Shown in pieces: positions 7,198 through 17,900 of a stretch of 44,879 nt of DNA. This DNA comes from Falsiruegeria mediterranea M17 (GTDB taxonomy: Bacteria > Pseudomonadota > Alphaproteobacteria > Rhodobacterales > Rhodobacteraceae). The position numbers and the translations under genes are program-made. Below the pieces are notes generated by a model. That model saw nothing but the letters and a program-made list of their open reading frames with translations, did not search any database and was not told where the DNA came from. The stretch is from assembly GCF_900302455.1 (NCBI RefSeq), contig NZ_ONZG01000021.1, positions 1 to 44,879 of the forward strand, read 5' to 3'. Position 1 is the stretch's first letter; every line of letters begins with the position of its first letter.

Positions 7198-8727
7198 ATG
7201 GGTATGGAAGCGATACAGCGAGACGATCAAGTTAATAGTGCTCCCGCTCTCCCCAACCGTTCGCGGTTGTTCGTTAGTGTCATTTCCGTGGGCATCAACG
7301 TGCTCGTATTGGCACTGCCCCTCGCTCTTCTTCAGGTCTATGATCGAATTTTGCCGAACCAATCAGCAGGATCTGCGATTGTCATTTTTTCGGCTGTTGT
7401 CGTGGCGTTGTTGCTTTCAGGACTGCTTCGATACGTCAGATCTGGCATCTTTGCTCGCTGGTCTGCGTTGGAGGAACACCGGCTCTGGTCTCGAACCGCA
7501 CGGCAATTGCTTCAAGGGCATCACAGCAGGGAGGACGCTCTTATGCTCGCCTCCGCGCCCGCCAAGGCACGTGATGTGAATGTGGGTCAAACGATGCTGG
7601 CCCGCTTCGACGCGCCCTTCTCCATCGTTTTCCTCGCTCTGATTGCCTATCTCGGTGGAATCGTGGTCGCCGCGCCCTTGCTGGTTGCCGCCGTTTCAGT
7701 AGTCGCCTTTTTTAGTGTTGCTCCTCGGAACCGGGCGGCGCTGGAGCAAGAGCTGCGCGCGGGCGCGCAATTCGAGGCTGGTGTGACGGGGCTTGCGAAC
7801 ACATCCTCGAACACTACGAGGTTGTCCAGCCTCGGCTCTGTGTTTGCCCGATTGGCCTACGCCCGCTCGGTTCAGTCGAATGCAAACAGGACGACGCAGA
7901 ACGTCAGCACCTTCCAATTGGACCTGTTGCAAAGCGGCGCACTAATTTCGACCGTCGGTGTTGTCTGGTTGGGCGCCGAAGCGGTGCTCGCAGGACAGAT
8001 GACAACCGGCGGCCTTGCTGCCTGCACGTTGCTCGGCTCTCGGGCGGCATCCCAGCTTGTCGGGATTGCGGCGACTGGTCTGCGTGCTCAGCCCGCAGCC
8101 ATCGCAGCGGTGCAATCTAAGGCGGTCCTTGAAACCAATGAAGGAACCGAACGTCGACCGTCCCTTACAACGACAGAGTATCTACAGACGGCCGGCGGTG
8201 GTCTCTGGCTGCTCGAGGCGACCCTTAATCAATCGCCGTCCGAGAAGCTGGAAGCCATCATTGGTCACCTGCCCCGCAACCTCGCGGATCCCGAGGCGGT
8301 CCGGATCGTTCCAGCTCGGCCGCGGCTGCTGAGCGGTCGACTGATGGATTGTCTTTCCCGGCTGGACAAGGCTCTCGAGGTTCAAGCGTTGTCTCTGTCG
8401 CGCGAGGTCGGGCTTGACAACCTCGTTTGTCGCCTAACCCACGGGTACGATACGGAACTTGAGGCGTCCGGCCGACCACTCTCGGATGGCGGCGCCAAGC
8501 GCGCCGCGATAGTCCAAGCATTCACCGGCAATCCCAAAATGGTTATTCTCGAGGCGCCAGAAGCCTGCCTTGATGTCGAAGCACTGAAGATGCTGTCGGC
8601 ATTCCTTCTTGCACACTCGGATGACGTCAAGATCGTGGTGCAGACATCATCCGAGGATCTTCGCAACGACCTGGAAGTTGCCACTCGGCTCGAAAACCCA
8701 AGTAACTGGATCGAGGGGCTAGAATGA
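7198..8727 (+). CDS. Type I secretion ABC half-transporter with degenerate ATPase (no Walker A)
   Basis: A 509-residue protein. Residues 24-300 are an ABC exporter membrane domain with the LQVYDRILPNQS motif typical of type I secretion ATPases near the end of the first helix. There is no N-terminal C39-like domain. The nucleotide-binding part (about 330-509) is roughly 60 residues short. The region where Walker A should lie (about 335-365) has no GxxGxGKS/T; the Q-loop position reads ARPRLLSG; the signature is LSDGGAK (428-434) instead of LSGGQ; and Walker B is ILEAPEACLD, with the catalytic Glu replaced by Ala453. It cannot bind ATP through its own P-loop. It overlaps the next ABC gene by 4 bp (ATGA), suggesting a heterodimer. 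ATG 7198 is the longest start; ATG 7204 in the same frame has a GGATGGG just before it and is possible. Confidence 0.85.
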   Translation: MGMEAIQRDDQVNSAPALPNRSRLFVSVISVGINVLVLALPLALLQVYDRILPNQSAGSAIVIFSAVVVALLLSGLLRYVRSGIFARWSALEEHRLWSRTARQLLQGHHSREDALMLASAPAKARDVNVGQTMLARFDAPFSIVFLALIAYLGGIVVAAPLLVAAVSVVAFFSVAPRNRAALEQELRAGAQFEAGVTGLANTSSNTTRLSSLGSVFARLAYARSVQSNANRTTQNVSTFQLDLLQSGALISTVGVVWLGAEAVLAGQMTTGGLAACTLLGSRAASQLVGIAATGLRAQPAAIAAVQSKAVLETNEGTERRPSLTTTEYLQTAGGGLWLLEATLNQSPSEKLEAIIGHLPRNLADPEAVRIVPARPRLLSGRLMDCLSRLDKALEVQALSLSREVGLDNLVCRLTHGYDTELEASGRPLSDGGAKRAAIVQAFTGNPKMVILEAPEACLDVEALKMLSAFLLAHSDDVKIVVQTSSEDLRNDLEVATRLENPSNWIEGLE

Positions 8728-10664
8728 TGTCCGATGCCCCCAGCTTTCTCCAGTCCATTCTTAAGTTTCTCGACGGGCGCCACTCCGATCAGGCCTTAGA
8801 GGCTGCATTTGGGGGGTTCTCATCATCGCTGTCTGACATGGCGCGCGCCTGCAACCTGATCGGGGTACACGCCTCAGTTCACAAGGGCGTTCCGGCATCC
8901 TGGAGCGACGGGCATGATGGCGCTCTGATCACGAAAGAAGGCTCCAATTGGATTAGCATCGTAAGACGGGATGGTGATCTCAGTTCATTCCCGGAGCACA
9001 ATGAAGCGGATCAGGTTCTCTTGTCCAACGGGCCGTTTCTATATCTGCGCATGCTCCCCGAAGCAGAGGCATCGAAAGTCACGTATGCCAATCTATCGTC
9101 TCGCGCGCGCGGCGCCTTTGTCCATGTCGCGTGGCAATCCTTAGTCATCAACCTATGCGCTCTGGCGGTGCCTTTTTTCACCATGGCTGTGTACGACCGG
9201 GTGTTGGGGGGCGGCGCCGCTCAGTCGCTTCCGGCCCTCTTGTCAGGCGCAGTAATCGTTCTGATCACAATGCTGGCAATGCGGCGCGTGCGGTCGGGGC
9301 TTGCTTCTGCAGAATATGCCGCGCTTTCGGGGCAGATCTCGACACTGCTGGCGGGCAAGATGCTGCGGTCGCCTGCATCGAATGCGGCCGGAAATTCTGG
9401 CAGTACGATCATCGCGAGGGTACGGCAAGGCGAGCGCGCAGCTGATCTGTTCGCCTCTCCGAACATTGCGGCGATTTACGATGCGCCCTTTATCCTGCTG
9501 ACATTTGCCGCCCTGGTGATCGTTGGCGGCGGCATGGCGATCATCCCCGCGATCTACCTTGTGCTGTTTTTCGGTTTCGGCTTACTGATGAATGCTGGAA
9601 CCGGTGGCAGGGACCCTTATGCTGTCCGTCAGTCCCAGCGACGCACGCAGATGATCGGTGAACTGGTCGATGCCAACGGGGCCATTCAACGCGCCGGACT
9701 AAGCAAAAAGTGGCTTCAGCGGTTCGACGCGACCTTGCGGTCGAGCGCGCGCGACACACACCGTTCCATGATAAGAACCGGATCCCATTCGGCTATCGCA
9801 ACCACCCTCGGGTCTGGCACCGCTTTGGTTACGCTGGTCGTTGGAATCGATCTCGCACTGAAGGGCCATTTGTCGCCGGGCACGCTGATCGGGACCATGT
9901 TGTTGACATGGCGCATTACGGGTCCGGCACAATCGCTGTTCCTAGCAATTCCGCGCCTCAAGGCAATCCGCAGCGGTTGGACTTCGCTTCAGGTTCAGCT
10001 CCGTGCGCCCACAGTGGGTCAGGATTCCCATCTTCAGATCGCACTCGAACCTAAGGCACCCGCCGTGGCTGCGCAGGGTCTCTTCTACCGTCATGAAGCT
10101 GGTCAACCACCTGCCGTCACCGGCGTAACGTTTGATGTCGCCCCTGGCAGCGTGGTCGTCGTCATGGGGCCAAACGGGTCGGGTAAATCTACTTTGCTCC
10201 AACTCGTCTCGGGGCATCTTCGCCCGCAATCCGGGCATGTGACGCTAAATGGGCGCCAAATGTCCCAGTACGATCCCGACGAGATCGACGTGCGTTGCGC
10301 CTATGTCGGTGGTGACAAGAGCGTTTGGCTGGAGCGGAGCAAAACAAAGCTCAGGGTTGGGTTTTCCCTGGAAGCCGATGTGGAACGTGCAGCCTGGAGC
10401 GCGATTACGGGACATGACTGCTCGTTCTTCGTTCTCGACGATCCGCTCTCGGCAAATGGCAAGGATGCCGTGAACGAGATCGCGACGTTCATCGACGAGA
10501 GGCGTGGCAACGCTACAATCTTCCTTGCAACCCACGACACGGAACTCGCGGCGCACGCCGATATTGCCATCGTGCTGGACGCCGGAAATGTCGTCTATTG
10601 CGGACCTGTTCAGACAGAAAAGCCAGAGGCAAAATCTTCGACGGAGGAGAAAAGTAATGGGTGA
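8724..10664 (+). CDS. Type I secretion ABC transporter with Walker A but no signature motif
   Basis: A 646-residue protein: an N-terminal C39-like region without a catalytic cysteine (about 1-125), an exporter membrane domain (about 135-410, with MAVYDRVLGGG) and an ATPase domain (about 430-625). Walker A is intact (GPNGSGKST, K488 and S489), Walker B reads FFVLDDPLS (D572, with Asp573 where the catalytic Glu is usual), and the H-loop His604 is present. The segment between Q-loop (CAYVGGDKS) and Walker B is shortened and contains no LSGGQ-like signature. These losses complement those of the preceding protein. It overlaps the upstream gene by 4 bp and the downstream fusion-protein gene by 8 bp. 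Inferred role: the ATP-binding partner of a heterodimeric exporter in the inner membrane. Confidence 0.87.
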   Translation: MMSDAPSFLQSILKFLDGRHSDQALEAAFGGFSSSLSDMARACNLIGVHASVHKGVPASWSDGHDGALITKEGSNWISIVRRDGDLSSFPEHNEADQVLLSNGPFLYLRMLPEAEASKVTYANLSSRARGAFVHVAWQSLVINLCALAVPFFTMAVYDRVLGGGAAQSLPALLSGAVIVLITMLAMRRVRSGLASAEYAALSGQISTLLAGKMLRSPASNAAGNSGSTIIARVRQGERAADLFASPNIAAIYDAPFILLTFAALVIVGGGMAIIPAIYLVLFFGFGLLMNAGTGGRDPYAVRQSQRRTQMIGELVDANGAIQRAGLSKKWLQRFDATLRSSARDTHRSMIRTGSHSAIATTLGSGTALVTLVVGIDLALKGHLSPGTLIGTMLLTWRITGPAQSLFLAIPRLKAIRSGWTSLQVQLRAPTVGQDSHLQIALEPKAPAVAAQGLFYRHEAGQPPAVTGVTFDVAPGSVVVVMGPNGSGKSTLLQLVSGHLRPQSGHVTLNGRQMSQYDPDEIDVRCAYVGGDKSVWLERSKTKLRVGFSLEADVERAAWSAITGHDCSFFVLDDPLSANGKDAVNEIATFIDERRGNATIFLATHDTELAAHADIAIVLDAGNVVYCGPVQTEKPEAKSSTEEKSNG

Positions 10665-11958
10665 AAATCGCGGAGATCAACCTTTCGACCTTTACGATAC
10701 TTCCACCTTTGTCTGGATGCGCCGTGCGGCAATCGTTGTTCTGCTAGGACTTGCCGCGCTGGTGGTCTGGATGGTCTACATGCCGGTCGACGAGATCTCA
10801 AAAGCGCGCGGTGAAATCGAACCCATCACGCAAGTGAAACGCGTCGAAAGTCGACATGGCGGCCAACTGGCCGAACTGCGCGTGACGCGCGGTCAGATGG
10901 TGGAAGCGAGCGAAATCGTGGCTGTCCTGGATCAGGCTGAAGCGCAATCTGCACTTCGGGCCGCCGAAGTTCGCATTGCGGGTCTCTCCCTCGAGATTGA
11001 ACGCCTCCTCGCGCTTGCAGAAGGTCGAGAACCAGATTTCTCAACCCATGCTGAGGATTTCAGTGGCCTCGTGGAACGCGAGAAAGCCGCTCTGGCAGCA
11101 ACACGAGCCTTCATTCGCGCCGAACACTCGGTGATCCGCTCTCAAATCAAAGAAAAACGGGCCGAGATTAGCGCAATTGACGAGGAACGCCCCCAACTCA
11201 TCCAACAGATCGCCGTCGCTGAGGAGGAGCGCTCTGTTCAGCAGGACCTGTTGGATCGCGGCCTGAGCGCACGCGCGAAGCTTGCTGAACTGCGCGAACA
11301 GGAGGCTCAGTATCGTTTTGACCTTGCGCAACTCGCTGGCCGTCGAGCCATCGCCGAGGCTGAGGTCGCCGAACTTCAGGCCTCACTGACACAAGTCGAA
11401 TTGGATGAGTTTGCCAAGGCGAGAAGCCGGATTGCAGAGGCAGACTCCCAGCGTCGCGCATTGCAGGCTGAAGCTGCCGGCCTGCTGAGCCGCGTTGCTG
11501 AGACCGAGATACGCTCTCCAATTGCCGGGGTAATCCAATCGATCCCCGACGACACGATCGGCGACGTCATTGACCCCGGCGGCATGGTGGTCACGATTGT
11601 TCCGGCCGATGGTGGCTACCGTTTCAGCGGGCGCTTGTCGCCGCGCGATGTCGGCTTCGTCTCGGTCGGGCAACCCGTTCGATTGAAAATCGACAGCTTC
11701 GACTACAGCCGTTTTGGCGCATTGCCCGGCACAGTTGAGGAAGTGTCACCTACAACGGCTGTCGATGAGCGTGGAATAGCTTTCTACGAAGTCCTGGTGC
11801 AGCTTGACAGTGACCATTTCCGCGATGCCGAGGACGGCCTCATTCTGATCGCCGGGATGACCGGCGAGGCCGACATAAGGACTGGCTCCAAGACCGTTTT
11901 TCAGTATGTCTGGAAACCCATTTACACAAATCTTGACCTTGCATTGACCGAGCGGTGA
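10657..11958 (+). CDS. HlyD-family membrane fusion protein of type I secretion
   Basis: A 433-residue periplasmic adaptor anchored by one N-terminal helix (residues 24-43). It would link the ABC pair to an outer-membrane channel. Order: short cytoplasmic tail, helix, first half of a lipoyl-like domain (about 55-92, ESRHGGQLAELRVTRGQ), a long Ala/Glu/Arg-rich coiled coil (about 93-280), then the second lipoyl half (IRSPIAGVIQSI) and a beta-barrel (about 320-433). ATG 10657 is chosen because GGAGGAG stands just upstream and the start overlaps the ABC stop by 8 bp; the open frame upstream of it lies inside the ABC gene. No outer-membrane channel gene follows, so it may share the TolC encoded at 41948-43396. 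Confidence 0.93.
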   Translation: MGENRGDQPFDLYDTSTFVWMRRAAIVVLLGLAALVVWMVYMPVDEISKARGEIEPITQVKRVESRHGGQLAELRVTRGQMVEASEIVAVLDQAEAQSALRAAEVRIAGLSLEIERLLALAEGREPDFSTHAEDFSGLVEREKAALAATRAFIRAEHSVIRSQIKEKRAEISAIDEERPQLIQQIAVAEEERSVQQDLLDRGLSARAKLAELREQEAQYRFDLAQLAGRRAIAEAEVAELQASLTQVELDEFAKARSRIAEADSQRRALQAEAAGLLSRVAETEIRSPIAGVIQSIPDDTIGDVIDPGGMVVTIVPADGGYRFSGRLSPRDVGFVSVGQPVRLKIDSFDYSRFGALPGTVEEVSPTTAVDERGIAFYEVLVQLDSDHFRDAEDGLILIAGMTGEADIRTGSKTVFQYVWKPIYTNLDLALTER

Positions 11959-11969
11959 GGAGCGACGCG

Positions 11970-14900
11970 ATGTCAGACCATAACCCGAGCAAGCCCCAAA
12001 CTTCGCGCGCGACAGCGGACCCCAGGGACGAATTGTCAGAAGAAGTTTTTGCCTGGGTTGTGACTGACACGAGCGAACTTGCAGAAGTTCCGACCGAGGG
12101 CTCTCATGCTGCACCTGAGGGCTCCGAGCAAAGCGGGGGCGGTTCCGGCAATCGGCAGTTGTTGGTTTCTGCACCGGCCCTGGCACGCCATATGGGTGTT
12201 GATTTTTCCGAGCTGCATTCCGAACCAAGTCGTCTTGGGGCAGAACCCGGCTCCGACTGGTTAGCCTCGTCCGGCTTGGCCCCACTCCCACCGGTTCACC
12301 TTCGCGGCTCAGTCGCGGGCGAACCCAACTTCACCCACGCCTTACCGAGCATAGGATCAAATCAGAACGTCGGGCATGCGGTCATTCCAACGGCTTCAAG
12401 CGGCAGTGGCAGTCAAGCATCGAGACAGACGCCGAGCCATATCGTGACGGGCGGCCAACCAAACGGGCCCGCCATTGCCGGGTTCATCCCGAGCGCAAAG
12501 GAAGGCAACCCCGTCCCAATCGTGATCTCGGTGGTGAATGGCAACAACACCCTGAACGGATCCACCGTGACCTTGGGTGGATTGCCACCCGGAACAACCT
12601 TGGACCAAGGTCACGCAGGACAAGGCGGCACCTGGGTCCTCGGCCCTGGCACCGACTTAAAGACCCTGACCATGACGCCCCCGACCGACTGGTTCGGATC
12701 CGGACACATCGCAGCGACCGTTGTTGATCCAAACGGACACTCGGCGCAGATCCAGATGCCATTTACTGTGCAGCCGCAGCCCGACGCAGCCAAGATTACG
12801 GGAACGGACTCCGGAACTGCGTCCGAAGACCATGTATTGAGTGTGTCCGGCGCGTTGACGGTCATCGACCCTGATCCGGGCGAGGCACATTTTCACACCG
12901 CGGCCTTGACCGGCAGTTACGGTCGTGTGCAGATCGATCGATCAGGTCATTGGACCTATGTTTTGAACAACAGTTCTCCTTCGGTACAGGCGCTGGTTTC
13001 GGGACAGAGCGAGCACGAAACGTTCACCATCCATAGTGTGGATGGCACAAGCCATCAATTGGTGGTGATTGTTATGGGCACCGACGACAAGGCCGCGATC
13101 TCGGGCACCGCCGTGGGCGCCGTGACAGAGGACAAGCTGACCGCGACCGGCGGCAAGCTCGATGTCACAGACCCAGATGCGGGCCAGGCCAGCTTTGTGC
13201 CACAGACCGGCGCGGCAGGCGCCCACGGCAGTTTCACCGTGCAGCCCGATGGCACCTGGAGCTACACGCTCGACAACGGACAACCCGCTGTCCAGGCGCT
13301 CAAGACCGGCGACCAGATCACCGACACCCTCACCGTCTCAACCGTCGACGGCACCACCAAACAGATCACCGTCACCATCAACGGCACCGACGACAAGGCC
13401 GCGATCTCGGGCACCGCCGTGGGCGCCGTGACAGAGGACAAGCTGACCGCGACCGGCGGCAAGCTCGATGTCACAGACCCAGATGCGGGCCAGGCCAGCT
13501 TTGTGCCACAGACCGGCGCGGCAGGCGCCCACGGCAGTTTCACCGTGCAGCCCGATGGCACCTGGAGCTACACGCTCGACAACGGACAACCCGCTGTCCA
13601 GGCGCTCAAGACCGGCGACCAGATCACCGACACCCTCACCGTCTCAACCGTCGACGGCACCACCAAACAGATCACCGTCACCATCAACGGCACCGACGAC
13701 AAGGCCGCGATCTCGGGCACCGCCGTGGGCGCCGTGACAGAGGACAAGCTGACCGCGACCGGCGGCAAGCTCGATGTCACAGACCCAGATGCGGGCCAGG
13801 CCAGCTTTGTGCCACAGACCGGCGCGGCAGGCGCCCACGGCAGTTTCACCGTGCAGCCCGATGGCACCTGGAGCTACACGCTCGACAACGGACAACCCGC
13901 TGTCCAGGCGCTCAAGACCGGCGACCAGATCACCGACACCCTCACCGTCTCAACCGTCGACGGCACCACCAAACAGATCCAGATTACGATCCACGGAACG
14001 AATGACGCGCCGGTTCTGAGTACTGCGACGGCCTCAGCAACCGAGGACGGGTCCTCGGTCACCGGCCAGATGTCGGCCACGGATGTGGATACGGGTGACA
14101 CGCTGGCCTATTCTCTCGGGCAGACCGCCCCTGCCGGATTTACGCTGAACGCAGACGGCTCCTGGAGCTTCGATCCGACAGATGGGGCCTATCAACATCT
14201 GGCGGCAGGCGCGACGCAGCAGCTCACCATCCCGGTCACAGTCACCGACAAGACCGGGGCCACAGATACCGAGAACCTCGTCATCACGGTGACAGGCACC
14301 AATGACGGCCCGGCCGTCAGCGGCCCGGTCACGCTTCCGGGCGGCACCGAGGACAAGGCGGTGCAGATCACCGCGGCACAGCTTCTCGAGCATGCGACCG
14401 ATATCGACACGGGCGATGCACTCTCGGTGACCGGCCTGACGGCAAGCCACGGCACGATCAGTGGCGACGCGGCCAACGGCTTCACCTTCACGCCGGACCC
14501 CAACTACAACGGCCCGGTCGCCCTCAGCTACACCGTCACCGACGGCCATGGTGGAAACACCGCGCAAACCGCCAACCTGACATTGGCGGCAGTCGGAGAC
14601 GCGGCGGTGATAACGGCGAGTGTTCCTCAACTCAAAGAGGACAGGGACCTTACTGGTTTCGGCAGCGGCGCGGAGCTACAGGCAACGGGGCATTTCCACG
14701 TCACGGATCCCGATGGCCCGGCACAATCGCAATTCGTGCCACATGATGTGAACGGGCTGTTACAGGGGTCTTTTGGCGGCACGCTCCAGATCTACGCCAA
14801 TGGAAAGTACTATTATCATCTTCCGAATGTCGACGTCGATTATCTCAAGGACGGGGAGTCGGTACAGGATCGCTTCACCATTGATAGCGTCGACGGCACG

Positions 14901-17900
14901 ACCCAGGAGGTCGTGTTTACAATCCACGGCACCAGCGATGCACCCGTCATCTATTCCAACCGACACTATGTGTTCGAGGACAATCATCCGCTGGCGGGTC
15001 AGGTTGGCAAACCGCTGACCGACAGGATCAGCGCCGATGATGCAGACAAAGGCGACACTGCACAGCTGGTGTTCAAGCCCATAGCGCAGGTGCCAGGATT
15101 TTCTCTGAAGCCGGACGGTAGCTACACTTTCGACGCATCCAACAGCGCCTATCAGTATTTGTCGGAGGGGCAGAAGCACACAGTATCGATCCCCTTCTCG
15201 GTGACTGATCCGGATGGACACACATCGACAGGCCATCTGACGATCAAGGTGGAAGGCACCAATGATGTGCCGTCGATCGACGGAAGTTCCGTGACAACGG
15301 GCACCGTCACCGAGGACGCCAGTTCGACGAGGGCGACGGGAACGATGTCCGCGAGTGATGTCGATGCAGGCTCGCGGCTCCATTGGGCCGCGGTGGGATC
15401 GACCCAGGGACACTACGGGTCATTTGCCATCGATGCCCACACAGGTCAGTGGACTTACACGCTCGACAACAGCCTGCCTGCCACGCAGCAGCTTTCGGCT
15501 ACCGATCAACCCACCGAAAACTTCCGCGTCGCAGTGATTGATGAGCACGGTGCCCAGAGCCAGAAGACCGTTGTTGTCACGGTGAGCGGAACAAACGACG
15601 GCCCGGCCGTCAGCGGCCCGGTTACGCTTCCAGGCGGCACTGAGGACAAGGCGGTGCAGATCACCGCGGCACAACTTCTCGAGCATGCGACAGATGTGGA
15701 CACGGGCGATCAGCTCTCAGTCACCGGCCTGACGGCCAGCCACGGCACGATCAGTGGCGACGCGGCCAACGGCTTTACCTTTACACCGGACCCCAACTAC
15801 AACGGCCCTGTCAGCCTGAGCTACACCGTCACCGACGGTCACGGTGGAAGTGTCGCGCAGAAGGCGACAATCGCGCTGGCCGCCCGGGATGACCCGGCGG
15901 TTGTTTCCGGCACGGATACCGGCGACTTGACCGAAGACAAAAATGTAGGACCGTCGTCGGCACATCCGATTAGCGTTGGTGGCACCTTGAGCGTTTCGGA
16001 TCCTGACGGAGCGGCATCGAACCACTTCAGTTACTCCATCTGGGGAGAACATGCGGTCTCTGATCCTTTTGGCGGAAGCCTTCACATGGACCGCTATGGA
16101 AACTGGCACTATGCGGTGGACAACTCTCATGCTGCCGTTCAACGTCTCGCCGCCGGTGAAGAAGGGCATGCCACGTATCGTGTGAGCACCGCAGACGGCA
16201 CGACGCACCAGATCCAGATCACGATCCACGGGACGAATGACGCGCCGGTTCTGAGTGCTGCGACGGCCTCAGCAACCGAGGACGGGTCCTCGGTCACCGG
16301 CCAGATGTCGGCCACGGATGTGGATACGGGTGACACGCTGGCCTATTCTCTCGGGCAGACCGCCCCTGCCGGATTTACGCTGAACGGCGACGGCTCCTGG
16401 AGCTTCGATCCGACAGATGGGGCCTATCAACATCTGGCGGCAGGCGCGACGCAGCAGCTCACCATCCCGGTCACAGTCGCCGACAAGACCGGGGCCACAG
16501 ATACCGAGAACCTCGTCATCACGGTGACAGGCACCAATGACGGCCCGGCCGTCAGCGGCCCGGTCACGCTTCCGGGCGGCACCGAGGACAAGGCGGTGCA
16601 GATCACCGCGGCACAGCTTCTCGAGCATGCGACCGATATCGACACGGGCGATCAGCTCTCGGTCACCGGCCTGACAGCCAGCCACGGCACGATCTCGGGC
16701 GACGCGGCCAACGGCTTCACCTTTACGCCAGACCCGAACTACAACGGGCCGGTTGCCCTCAGCTACCAGGTCACGGATGGCCATGGAGGGACGGTCGCGC
16801 AAACCGCCAACCTGACATTGGCGGCAGTCGGAGACGCTGCCATCATCGGCGGCGTTGATACCGGCGATGTGACCGAAAACACGGCTGGAGTGGACATGTC
16901 GCCTGACTACGCGCAGCCAGGTATGGCCACGCTCCAGAGGTCCGTACTCTCTGCGGACGGCAAATTAACGATCCTCGATCCCGATGCCGGTGAAGCGGAG
17001 TTTGACACGGTTCGACCGGGCATAAATTATCACGGAACCTATGGCGACCTGTACCTGAAAGCCAATGGGGAATGGCACTATTACGGTGATGCCGGTCATC
17101 TGGCAGACGCTGGTGCTCGGCCGACCACGCGCGGCACGGCGATCGACCAGCTGGGCGTTGGCCAGACGCTGACGGACACGATCACGGTGCATTCCAAGGA
17201 TGGCACGCCGCATGACATCGTGATCACGATCCACGGCAGCAACGACCGGCCCTATTGCTCGTCCGAAGTCACGCTACGTCCCGGCACCGAGGATGTACGC
17301 CAGACGCTCACCACGACGCAGCTGCTCGCGAACACCGTCGATGTCGATGCCAACGATGCCGGCAAGCTGAGCATCGAAAACCTGCACCCTGATCACGGCT
17401 CGATCCGCGACAATGGCGATGGTACCTTCACCTTCACGCCTGGTAAGGATTACAGCGGCGCGGTCCACTTCACCTACGACGTGAAGGACGCCCATGGCGG
17501 GGTGACCCACACCGGAGCCACTACAACACTGGCGGCCGTCGGCGACGCCGCCGTGATCACCGGGACGGATACCGGGTCGGCGACCGAAGACAAGGTGCAC
17601 GGCCGGATCGTGATCAGTGGCGATCTGGACGTGACGGATCCGGACGGTCCAGGACAGGAGCATTTCCAATACAGCCAGTTTGGGGAACATGCTGTCTCCG
17701 ACCCGTTTGGCGGCAGCCTGCACATCAGTTCCGCGGGAACGTGGAGCTATGTCACTGACAACAGCAATGCAGCCGTTCAACAGCTCGCAGCAGGTCAGGT
17801 CGGTCATGCCACCTACCGGGTCTCTTCCGCGGACGGCACGACGCATCAGATCCAGATCACGATCCACGGAACAAATGACGCGCCTGTTCTGAGTGCGTCC

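Noticed and set aside
7198-8727. First ABC gene as a plain pseudogene
   Set aside because: The frame is uninterrupted, it is coupled by a 4-bp overlap, the membrane domain is well preserved, and its losses complement those of the partner. Decay remains possible but is not the simplest reading.
13077-13979. CRISPR-like or satellite array
   Set aside because: Units are 306 bp, contiguous without spacers and in frame; they are coding repeats.
14034-14630. Long minus-strand frames opposite the VCBS repeats (also 16269-16802, 18195-18851, 20877-21533 and 21630-22190)
   Set aside because: They repeat exactly with the sense-strand repeats, have no recognisable protein features and no ribosome sites.
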